31,522 nt of DNA, from contig CAYUWG010000047.1 in assembly GCA_964448285.1 (NCBI GenBank), forward strand, positions 1 through 31,522, in the 5' to 3' direction. Below are positions 23,394 to 29,873 of this stretch, piece after piece (the first letter of the stretch is position 1; each line of letters starts with the position of its first letter). This DNA comes from CAYUWG01 sp964448285. GTDB lineage: Bacteria; Bacteroidota; Ignavibacteria; SZUA-365. A program made the translations under genes and the position numbers. Under the pieces are notes generated by a model. The model worked only from the letters and a program-made list of their open reading frames with translations. It was not told the origin of the DNA and did not search any database.

Positions 23394-24736
23394 CACTGGA
23401 GTTTGAGACGACCAATACGAGTGAAAAAGCTATGTATCAGAATGAAGGTTCATATTGTCTTTGAACTGCACGGAGGTTACAGATGAAAGCAAAATTGATT
23501 CTCATTCTCTCGCTAATTGTCTCGACCTATACACTTGCTCAACCCTTCTGGAGAGTGACATACCTTCCAGCCGATGGTGTTGTTGGATATCTTGCCATTA
23601 CAAAGGGCGGAGTGATTTTTGCTTCTCAAGGTGACGCAATGTGGCGGTCTTATGACGAAGGAAAGTCATGGGTTGAGATGAGAACGACAACCCCATCAAC
23701 CTTCAAACGTGAAATAGCAATCGATAGCGAAGAACGAATATACTTTGGCGGCTCTGGCGGAGTCTTCTTCTCCGATGATTTAGGTGACAATTGGTTCCGC
23801 GCGGAGACATTTAACGAATCGTGCCAAAGGATTGTGGTTAACAAGAAAGATGAAGTTTTTACTTCTTCAGGAAGTCGCTGGATACTTCGTTCAACTGACA
23901 GAGGGCTTTCGTGGACTATGGTTTTGAGAGACACACGCTCAAATTATATCGACCTCCATATTGTACCGATGACTCAAACGATCATTGCACAAACAGGTCG
24001 CGGGAGCGATACACTCTACCGTTCAACCGATAACGGGGATACCTGGAATTACATCGATGCATTCGACAGTACATTGATTGCTTACGAATTCGCATCTGAT
24101 TCCTTGGGAAACGTTTATTGTACAGGAGGAAAGAAAGGCGGAAATGGTCCTTACTACATCATGAAGTCAACAGATGATGGTATTACTTGGTCTAAACTAT
24201 GGATGCATACGGTATCAGTGCCGAGGCCAATCCTTGTGAATTCCCTAGGCCATATCTACGTTGGGACCTATGGTGCTGGTGTCTATCGCTCGACAGATGG
24301 TGGTCAAACAGTAGAACAACTTTATCAAGGTCTTGAACACCTTGCGGCCGATGCTCTTGCCCTCATGCCCGATGGCCGTATCGTCAACGGCTCACGTCGT
24401 CGCGTTCACATCAGTCTCAAATCCACAACGAGCACAGAATCCATCCCTCTTCCGCAAGAACTCTCCCTCTCTCAGAACTACCCCAACCCGGCGCACGGCC
24501 TAACGAGTGTGAGCTTCTCTCTGCCTCAATCAGGCGTGGTCTCGCTCACACTCCACAACATCCTCGGCGCGCGCGTACAAACCGTCATCAGTGGACACCA
24601 ACTCCCGCCCGGCGAGCACAACGCCACACTGGACGTGAGCACATTGCCGGCTGGTGTGTATGTGCTGCAGCTTCACGTTGCGGGGAGAGTGGTTTCGAGA
24701 ATGGTTTTGGTAGAATAACGCCAGAGGTCGGAGGTC
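23380..24736 (+). repeat. Tandem duplication, second copy (~1.39 kb unit)
   Basis: This copy corresponds to 21990-23343 with the third propeller gene inside. It differs from the first copy mainly in the internal ~430 bases and has one extra codon (GGSGG for GGSG). Identity over the last ~750 bases continues past the stop codon into the heptad array. Confidence 0.85.
23483..24718 (+). CDS. Secreted BNR-repeat propeller protein with T9SS sorting domain (third paralogue)
   Basis: The 411-residue protein is nearly a copy of the gene before it, with the same ribosome site (GGAGG at 23472-23476), signal peptide and C-terminal sorting domain. BNR motifs are WRSYDEGKSW, FFSDDLGDNW, LRSTDRGLSW, YRSTDNGDTW, KSTDDGITW and YRSTDGGQT. 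Variation from its twin is confined mostly to residues 60-165, including LRSTDRGLSW in place of FLSKDRGITW. The pattern of a diverged middle beside an identical 3' half suggests gene conversion after an older duplication. It is followed by the shortest heptad array and then hicBA. Confidence 0.88.
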   Translation: MKAKLILILSLIVSTYTLAQPFWRVTYLPADGVVGYLAITKGGVIFASQGDAMWRSYDEGKSWVEMRTTTPSTFKREIAIDSEERIYFGGSGGVFFSDDLGDNWFRAETFNESCQRIVVNKKDEVFTSSGSRWILRSTDRGLSWTMVLRDTRSNYIDLHIVPMTQTIIAQTGRGSDTLYRSTDNGDTWNYIDAFDSTLIAYEFASDSLGNVYCTGGKKGGNGPYYIMKSTDDGITWSKLWMHTVSVPRPILVNSLGHIYVGTYGAGVYRSTDGGQTVEQLYQGLEHLAADALALMPDGRIVNGSRRRVHISLKSTTSTESIPLPQELSLSQNYPNPAHGLTSVSFSLPQSGVVSLTLHNILGARVQTVISGHQLPPGEHNATLDVSTLPAGVYVLQLHVAGRVVSRMVLVE

Positions 24737-24751
24737 AGAGGCCGGAGGTCA
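24724..24751. repeat. Heptanucleotide tandem array, four units, consensus GAGGTCG
   Basis: Four units (GAGGTCG, GAGGTCA, GAGGCCG, GAGGTCA) follow the third propeller stop. The sequence then leaves the repeat, marking the right edge of the duplicated block. Confidence 0.8.
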
Positions 24752-24875
24752 TTTCATTCAGAGAGCATCGCAATGTGCTTATCCAAGTGCATCATCCCTT
24801 CACTAGGGCAGGACCACATACAGAAAAAAGCTATCTTTTGAATAACGAATGTTACATCACGATACTGACGAAGAG

Positions 24876-25088
24876 ATGAATCATCAATACAAAGCAATCA
24901 TCAAGAAGGACTCAGGCTGGTGGATAGGTTGGATCGAAGAAATCCCAGGAGTGAACTCACAGGGGAGAACACGGTCCGAGCTTATCGAGAATCTTCGGTC
25001 TGCGCTTCACGAAGCGTTGGAGTTCAACCGCATGGACGCAATCACCGCGGCAGGTGAAGACTACGAAGAAGCGCTTATCGAAGCATGA
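24876..25088 (+). CDS. hicB: HicB-family antitoxin
   Basis: From ATG 24876 the product is 70 residues: a HicB-type partial RNase H fold with YKAIIKKDSGWWIGWIEEIP, GVNSQGRTRSELIENLRSAL and a helical end. An in-frame ATG at 24849 adds nine residues; neither start has a good ribosome site, and I chose the later one because homologues begin close to the first strand. HicB binds and inhibits the HicA ribonuclease and usually represses its own operon. The last codons overlap hicA (ATGA at 25085-25088), with the antitoxin gene first. No DNA-binding domain is obvious in this short form. Confidence 0.88.
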   Translation: MNHQYKAIIKKDSGWWIGWIEEIPGVNSQGRTRSELIENLRSALHEALEFNRMDAITAAGEDYEEALIEA

Positions 25089-25270
25089 AACGGCGCGATC
25101 TATTGCGCCATTTGGAAAAACAGAAATGCGTGTTCATACGTGAGGGAGCAAAACATTCATGGTGGATGAATTCCTCAAACGGTAAACGTGCCTCAATCCC
25201 GCGCCACTCTGAGATCAACGATTTTTTAGCACGCAAGATTTGTAAGGAGTTAGACATTCAACTTCCCTGA
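25085..25270 (+). CDS. hicA: HicA-family mRNA interferase toxin
   Basis: This 61-residue protein has the double-stranded RNA-binding-like HicA fold and cleaves mRNA independently of the ribosome in characterised members. The opening MKRRDLLRHLEKQKCVFIRE, the catalytic histidine in GAKHSWW (H24), the strand RASIPRHSEI and the final helix NDFLARKICKELDI are all typical. Length and key residues look intact, so the toxin is probably functional. It is translationally coupled to the upstream antitoxin gene and lies directly right of the duplicated surface-protein genes. Confidence 0.92.
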   Translation: MKRRDLLRHLEKQKCVFIREGAKHSWWMNSSNGKRASIPRHSEINDFLARKICKELDIQLP

Positions 25271-25425
25271 TTTGATCATGCTGTAGGGATTCGACCTTCG
25301 ACGAGGATAAGCGTGACCCTGTGGACTGCACCTTAATCCCTTCTTCAGCGATGATGCGAAACTGCCTCAGCTATGAATCATGGATCATCAAGCGAGGTCA
25401 TGGCTTCATTGCGGGCGTGGAACCC

Positions 25426-25446
25426 ATACGCCATACGCTATACGCC
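25426..25446. repeat. Second heptanucleotide family, three units, consensus ATACGCC
   Basis: Three adjacent units (ATACGCC, ATACGCT, ATACGCC) lie in the 216-base gap between hicA and the ABC ATPase gene. The unit is unrelated to GAGGTCG but has the same 7-base period. Nothing else is recognised in this gap. Confidence 0.6.
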
Positions 25447-25486
25447 AACGTCAACAGATCGAAGGATTCTTTCTATCTTCCATGCC

Positions 25487-26518
25487 ATGGATGCGCGTGC
25501 AACACAGCCGATTCTCGATGTTCAACGTGTGACGAAATGGTTTCCCGTGCGGCGCGGGATTTTCAGAATGTTGCTCGGATATGTTCAGGCCGTGACGTCC
25601 GTGAGTTTCACCATGCAGAAAGGGGAGATACTCGGATTGGTCGGGGAATCCGGTTGCGGCAAGAGTACGCTCGCTCGCATCATTCTCCACCTGCAAAAAG
25701 CAACGGCGGGTCGAGTCCTCTTCGAAGGGAAAGACTGGAGCGAAGCGAGCCGCAAAGAACTGAAAGCCTTTCGCCGTCAAATGCAGATCGTGTTTCAGGA
25801 CCCGTACTCATCACTCAATCCGCGTATGTCCGTCGGTGCAATGCTGCGCGAAGTGCAATCGGTCCATGACATCGTCCCGCCGGAGGAAATCCCCGCGAGA
25901 ACGGAATTGCTCCTGAACGTCGTCGGCCTGAATACCTTCCATGCAAACCGCTATCCACACGAGTTCAGCAGCGGACAGCGACAGCGCATCGGCATTGCAC
26001 GCGCGCTTGCCGTACGGCCGCGTTTCATCGTGTGCGACGAACCGGTCTCCGCGCTCGACGTTTCGATCCAGGCGCAGATCATCAACCTGTTGATGGACCT
26101 GCAACAGAAATACGAGTTGACCTACCTCTTCATCTCGCATGACCTCTCCGTCGTTCGCCATATTTCCGACCGCATCGCGGTGATGTATCTCGGTCGCATC
26201 GTCGAGATCGGCCCGGCGGACGAAGTCACCTCGCAGCCGCTGCATCCATACACACAAGCGTTGATCGCATCGGCGCCGGTACCCGACCCGCGCCGCTCGA
26301 TCGCGCGCGTCGAATTGAAGGGCGAAGTCCCAAGCCCGATTTCCGTCCCGCCCGGTTGTCCTTTCCATACGCGATGTCCGCAAGTCTTCGCGGATTGCCT
26401 GCACGTGACGCCGCAGTTGAACACGGTGGTCGATGATCATTCCGTGAGTTGCCTGCTCTATGAAGAATCCTGGCCGAAAGAGATTGCCGTACCGCAACGT
26501 GTTACGGAGATTGCGTGA
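25487..26518 (+). CDS. Oligopeptide/dipeptide-type ABC transporter ATP-binding protein (OppF/DppF family)
   Basis: The 343-residue ATPase energises import of peptides or related solutes. Walker A is GESGCGKST, the Q-loop VFQDPYSSLNP, the signature FSSGQRQRIGIARAL, Walker B FIVCDEP and the switch His lies in ISHDLSVV. The C-terminal region has the Opp/Dpp extension: LHPYTQALIASAPVPDPRR and the cysteine-bearing PPGCPFHTRCP followed by two more cysteines, which in some family members bind an iron-sulphur cluster. I chose ATG 25487 (MDARATQPILDVQ); the frame is open upstream, but that part runs through the ATACGCC repeat. No permease or binding-protein gene is adjacent, so the partners are elsewhere. 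Confidence 0.92.
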   Translation: MDARATQPILDVQRVTKWFPVRRGIFRMLLGYVQAVTSVSFTMQKGEILGLVGESGCGKSTLARIILHLQKATAGRVLFEGKDWSEASRKELKAFRRQMQIVFQDPYSSLNPRMSVGAMLREVQSVHDIVPPEEIPARTELLLNVVGLNTFHANRYPHEFSSGQRQRIGIARALAVRPRFIVCDEPVSALDVSIQAQIINLLMDLQQKYELTYLFISHDLSVVRHISDRIAVMYLGRIVEIGPADEVTSQPLHPYTQALIASAPVPDPRRSIARVELKGEVPSPISVPPGCPFHTRCPQVFADCLHVTPQLNTVVDDHSVSCLLYEESWPKEIAVPQRVTEIA

Positions 26519-26596
26519 ATAAACGAATACCGAGTAATCGCAAAGAGCGCGACGAAGCAATCTCATCGGGAATGAAACCGACAGGAGCGACGAACG

Positions 26597-27814
26597 ATGC
26601 ATGACCCCGCGCAGCCGGTTGCCCCACTTCGCCGAGACATCGATTTGATTCCGTTCGGGAAAAACAGCGAGGAGCACATTCTCATGCGAGACCCGAGCGG
26701 GTACAGCGAACGAGTATTGATGCTTCATCCTGCATCGCTCCTTATCATCGAGCAGTTCGACGGTTCATCGTCGGCCCGGCAAATTGCCGAGCGATTCCGT
26801 ACCGCCGGTATCGATCTTCCGATTGAGAAGATTCTCGAGTTCGTCAGTCAGCTTGACCAGGCATATTTTCTCGAAAGCCCTTCCTTCGTCGCACATCGAG
26901 ATGCTCTCGATGCGGAGTACATACGCAATCCGATTCGCGAGTGCGCATTCGCCGGCTACTCCTATCCCGACGATCCTGAAGAGTTTCGAGCGTTCATGGG
27001 TAAGTTGTTCAAGAAGGACGATACGGTCGTTCAACCGGGAACGCTTGCAGGCGTGATCGCGCCGCACATCGATTTGCAGGTCGGTCCGGAAGTGTATGTC
27101 CCGGCGTTCAAGTATTTAGAGGAAGCGGAGTTCGATACGGTGATAATTCTCGGCGTCAGCCACTATTCCTCGGAAGATCTGTTCATAATGACATACAAGG
27201 ATCTCGATACACCGCTTGGCCTCCTGCATTCCGATAAAGAGTTCATCGACCTGTTGCACCATCACAGTGGCCGGTCATTCACCACGCGCGACGTTGCATA
27301 CAGGCAGGAACACTCGATAGAATTTCCGGCTGTGTTTCTTCGCGAGGTATTCGGAGAATCGAAGCGAGTCGTTCCGATTCTCGTTTCATCGTTTGAAGAG
27401 TTCCTCCGCAATGGAACTCGCCCTTCATCATCGGAACGCTACCGCATGTTCGTCGAAGCGTTTCGAAAAACGGTCCTTGAAAGCGGACGGAGGATCGTCT
27501 TTCTGTTGAGTGTGGATTGGTCGCACATCGGTCACAAGTTCGGCGATGAACGCGCCGCGTCGGAATTGCTTCCCATTATCCGTCACACGGACTCTGAGCA
27601 GATTCGCGCGCTTGAACGCGCTGACTACGATGCGCTCTACGATCTCCTATTCTCGACGCAAAACAGTTCGCGCATCGATGGTTTCGCGTGCATCTCGACG
27701 TTTTTCGACCTTGCCGCGCCGAAGCGTGGAGCGCTGTTGAAGTACGAACAATGGCACGAAGTTGAACGCAAGTCGGGTGTGACGTTCGCAAGCATGGCAT
27801 TCTTTACGGAGTGA
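26597..27814 (+). CDS. amrB: MEMO1-family protein (AmmeMemoRadiSam system protein B) with N-terminal PqqD-like domain
   Basis: The 405-residue protein has two parts. Residues ~22-95 (HILMRDPSGYSERVLMLHPA, then SLLIIEQFDGSSSARQIAER and a closing helix) look like a PqqD-type winged-helix peptide-binding domain. Residues ~148-403 are a MEMO domain: APHIDL (H157), GVSHYSS (H189), EHSIEFPAVFL (H239), SVDWSHIG (D307, H310) and GFACISTFF (C365). H157, H189 and C365 likely match the metal ligands of human MEMO1. Bacterial MEMO proteins belong to a three-part system with AMMECR1 and a radical SAM protein, neither of which is here. The start has AGGAG (26583-26587). It is one base from tatD. Confidence 0.85.
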   Translation: MHDPAQPVAPLRRDIDLIPFGKNSEEHILMRDPSGYSERVLMLHPASLLIIEQFDGSSSARQIAERFRTAGIDLPIEKILEFVSQLDQAYFLESPSFVAHRDALDAEYIRNPIRECAFAGYSYPDDPEEFRAFMGKLFKKDDTVVQPGTLAGVIAPHIDLQVGPEVYVPAFKYLEEAEFDTVIILGVSHYSSEDLFIMTYKDLDTPLGLLHSDKEFIDLLHHHSGRSFTTRDVAYRQEHSIEFPAVFLREVFGESKRVVPILVSSFEEFLRNGTRPSSSERYRMFVEAFRKTVLESGRRIVFLLSVDWSHIGHKFGDERAASELLPIIRHTDSEQIRALERADYDALYDLLFSTQNSSRIDGFACISTFFDLAAPKRGALLKYEQWHEVERKSGVTFASMAFFTE

Positions 27815-27815
27815 A

Positions 27816-28604
27816 ATGGAATTCATCGACACACATTGCCACTTGTTCTGGAACGACTTCGACAACGACCTGCACGACGTGATCACGCACGCGCGCGAAG
27901 CAGGCGTGGTGCAGATGATCGTTCCCGCGACGACGTTCATGACAGCACAGTTAGCCTCGGAAATCAGCCGCCGTCACGATAGCGTGTTCAGCACTGCCGG
28001 CATTCATCCCCATGATGCGGGCGAACTCCCTCCGGATTTCGTCGATCACCTGCGCGAATTCGCTGAACAGAATCATATCGTCGCAATCGGCGAGATCGGT
28101 CTCGACTATCACTACATCGACTATTGCCCGAAAGAAAAACAGCAGGCTGCGCTTCATGCGCAATTGGAGCTTGCCGGGGAGTTGCGCCTGCCGGTCATTC
28201 TTCACAATCGGGAATCCGACGAAGACCTCCTTGCGATTTGCCGCGAGCATCAGGATGGAACTCTCACGGGGCAATTCCATTGCTTCACTTCGTCGCCGGA
28301 GTTTGCGGAGCGCGTACTCGATGTAGGCTTTCACATTTCATTCACCGGAAACGTCACCTACAAGAAAAGCACGCTGGATGAAGCGCTTGCGCTCGTCCCC
28401 GATAGCCGATTGCTCATGGAAACCGATGCGCCCTTCATGTCGCCGGTTCCGTATCGAGGGAAGCGCAACGAACCCGCGAACATCCCGCTCATCGCCGAGA
28501 GGTTCGCTTCAACGAGAGGGCAAACGGTCGAACACGTCGCAGCGATCACGACTGCGAATGCGCGTGCACTTTTTCGCCTTGGGCACGTGGAGCCGGGGAA
28601 GTAA
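27816..28604 (+). CDS. tatD: TatD-family metal-dependent deoxyribonuclease
   Basis: The 262-residue amidohydrolase-fold nuclease shows the metal-binding THCH near the N-terminus (FIDTHCHLFW), the GIHPHDA loop, GEIGLDYHY with the conserved Glu, LPVILHNRESDED, FHCFTSS and the C-terminal ETDAPFMSPVPYRGKRNEP. The family has 3'-5' exonuclease activity and has been linked to DNA repair and oxidative damage. The start lies one base after the stop of the MEMO gene and the next gene starts 8 bases on, so these genes form an operon. Confidence 0.96.
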   Translation: MEFIDTHCHLFWNDFDNDLHDVITHAREAGVVQMIVPATTFMTAQLASEISRRHDSVFSTAGIHPHDAGELPPDFVDHLREFAEQNHIVAIGEIGLDYHYIDYCPKEKQQAALHAQLELAGELRLPVILHNRESDEDLLAICREHQDGTLTGQFHCFTSSPEFAERVLDVGFHISFTGNVTYKKSTLDEALALVPDSRLLMETDAPFMSPVPYRGKRNEPANIPLIAERFASTRGQTVEHVAAITTANARALFRLGHVEPGK

Positions 28605-28612
28605 TTTCGCTC

Positions 28613-29353
28613 ATGCAGGAAGCTCGAGTACTCCGTTCGGAAGGGTTGAAAAAGCGCTACAAGAAGCGGTACGTCGTCAAAGGCGCATCTGTACAGGTGC
28701 GTCAGGGGGAAATCGTCGGATTGCTAGGGCCGAATGGCGCAGGGAAGACGACGACGTTTTACATGATCACCGGCATGATACGACCGACGGATGGAGAAGT
28801 CTTTCTCGATGAAAAAAAAATTACGCGCCTTCCGATGTACAAGCGCGCACGCATGGGCATCGGCTATCTCCCGCAGGAAGCATCGATATTTCGCCAATTG
28901 ACGGTCGAGGAAAACCTCCTCGCGGTATTGGAGTTGACGAAGTTGAACCGGCAAGAACGCAAGCGTCGCGCGGAGGAGTTGCTCGAAGACTTCAACATCA
29001 CGAACATCCGGGCGAGTAAAGGCTACATGCTCTCCGGAGGTGAGCGTCGTCGCACGGAAATCGCCCGTGCCCTGACGACGAATCCGAGCTTCATCCTTCT
29101 CGACGAACCGTTCGCAGGCATCGACCCCATTGCAGTGGAAGACATCATGCGCATCGTGGAGAAGCTGAAAGAGCGGAACATCGGCGTGCTCATTACCGAC
29201 CACAACGTGCATGAAACGCTTTCTATCGTTGACCGCGCATATCTCCTCTTCGATGGAGCGATTCTGATGGAAGGTGACTCCGAGAAGCTCGCCAACGACG
29301 AAGAAGCGCGAAGGATTTACCTCGGTGAGAGCTTCAAGTTGGACAGGTATTGA
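28613..29353 (+). CDS. lptB: LPS export ABC transporter ATP-binding protein LptB
   Basis: This 246-residue cytoplasmic ATPase of the LptB2FGC complex extracts LPS from the inner membrane. Walker A is GPNGAGKTT (39-47), the Q-loop LPQEASIF, the signature MLSGGERRRTEIARAL (from residue 139) and Walker B ILLDEP (161-166), followed by FAGIDPIAVEDI and ITDHNVHETL. The ERRRTEIARAL form and the DHNV switch region are typical of LptB rather than amino-acid importers. Its presence supports a Gram-negative envelope. LptF/G are not in the window. Confidence 0.96.
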   Translation: MQEARVLRSEGLKKRYKKRYVVKGASVQVRQGEIVGLLGPNGAGKTTTFYMITGMIRPTDGEVFLDEKKITRLPMYKRARMGIGYLPQEASIFRQLTVEENLLAVLELTKLNRQERKRRAEELLEDFNITNIRASKGYMLSGGERRRTEIARALTTNPSFILLDEPFAGIDPIAVEDIMRIVEKLKERNIGVLITDHNVHETLSIVDRAYLLFDGAILMEGDSEKLANDEEARRIYLGESFKLDRY

Positions 29354-29395
29354 ATCGAAATCCACAAACGCAAAAGTCACTAATAATCGACTCCC

Positions 29396-29779
29396 ATGTT
29401 TTATTACGTCGCCACTACTGAGAACATCACTATCCGCGTGCGGCCGCTTTTCGTAGAGGACCGCTCGAACATTCTTCAGCGTGAGTTCTTCTTCGTGTAT
29501 TTCATCGAGATAGAGAACAACGGCGAGGAGCCGGTACGCCTGCTCCGAAGGCACTGGTATATTCATGACGACGGCGGCGTGGATCATGAAGTGGAAGGGG
29601 ACGGTGTCATCGGACAACAGCCGTTGATACAGCCGGGCGGCATCCACCGCTACAACAGCTTCTGCGTGCTCCAATCGTTCGAAGGCTCGATGGAAGGCAC
29701 TTACCAGATGGAGCGTACCGACGGTTCGCTCTTCGAGGTGGTGATTCCGAAATTCAAATTGATCGCGCGAGCGAATTGA
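29396..29779 (+). CDS. apaG: ApaG-domain protein
   Basis: The 127-residue protein is a stand-alone ApaG domain (fibronectin-III-like fold). Recognisable parts are ITIRVRPLFV, FFFVYFIEIENNGEEPVRLL, RRHWYIHDDGG, EGDGVIGQQPLIQPGG and YQMERTDGSLFEVVIPKF. It has been linked genetically to Co2+ resistance and Mg2+ efflux in Salmonella, but the biochemical role is not settled. It follows lptB by 42 bases on the same strand. A small inverted repeat (CTTGCAT at 29790-29796 and ATGCAAG at 29809-29815) lies just after the stop, without a U-tract. Confidence 0.95.
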   Translation: MFYYVATTENITIRVRPLFVEDRSNILQREFFFVYFIEIENNGEEPVRLLRRHWYIHDDGGVDHEVEGDGVIGQQPLIQPGGIHRYNSFCVLQSFEGSMEGTYQMERTDGSLFEVVIPKFKLIARAN

Positions 29780-29846
29780 AATCACACCCCTTGCATGGGA
29801 GAAAGATTATGCAAGCGTCGTGATGGATGTGAAGTCCTCAATGAAA

Positions 29847-29870
29847 AAAGGCGGCCTTCCGACCGCCTTT
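29847..29870 (-). terminator. Rho-independent terminator of clpC
   Basis: An 8-base-pair stem pairs AAAGGCGG (29847-29854) with CCGCCTTT (29863-29870). On the minus strand it ends in CCGCCTTTTTTC, a good U-tract. It sits 3 bases beyond the clpC stop and probably also insulates the convergent apaG gene. Confidence 0.85.
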
Positions 29871-29873
29871 CCG

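Noticed and set aside
21948..24751. Repeat arrays considered as CRISPR
   Set aside because: Units are seven bases and contiguous, with no spacers and no cas genes.
25373..25486. Extended N-terminus of the OppF-type ATPase
   Set aside because: The extension runs through the ATACGCC heptad repeat and precedes the normal start of the family; ATG 25487 is preferred.
29790..29815. Inverted repeat after apaG as a terminator
   Set aside because: Seven-base-pair stem with a 12-base loop and no U-tract; the clpC hairpin next to it is a better terminator for the region.
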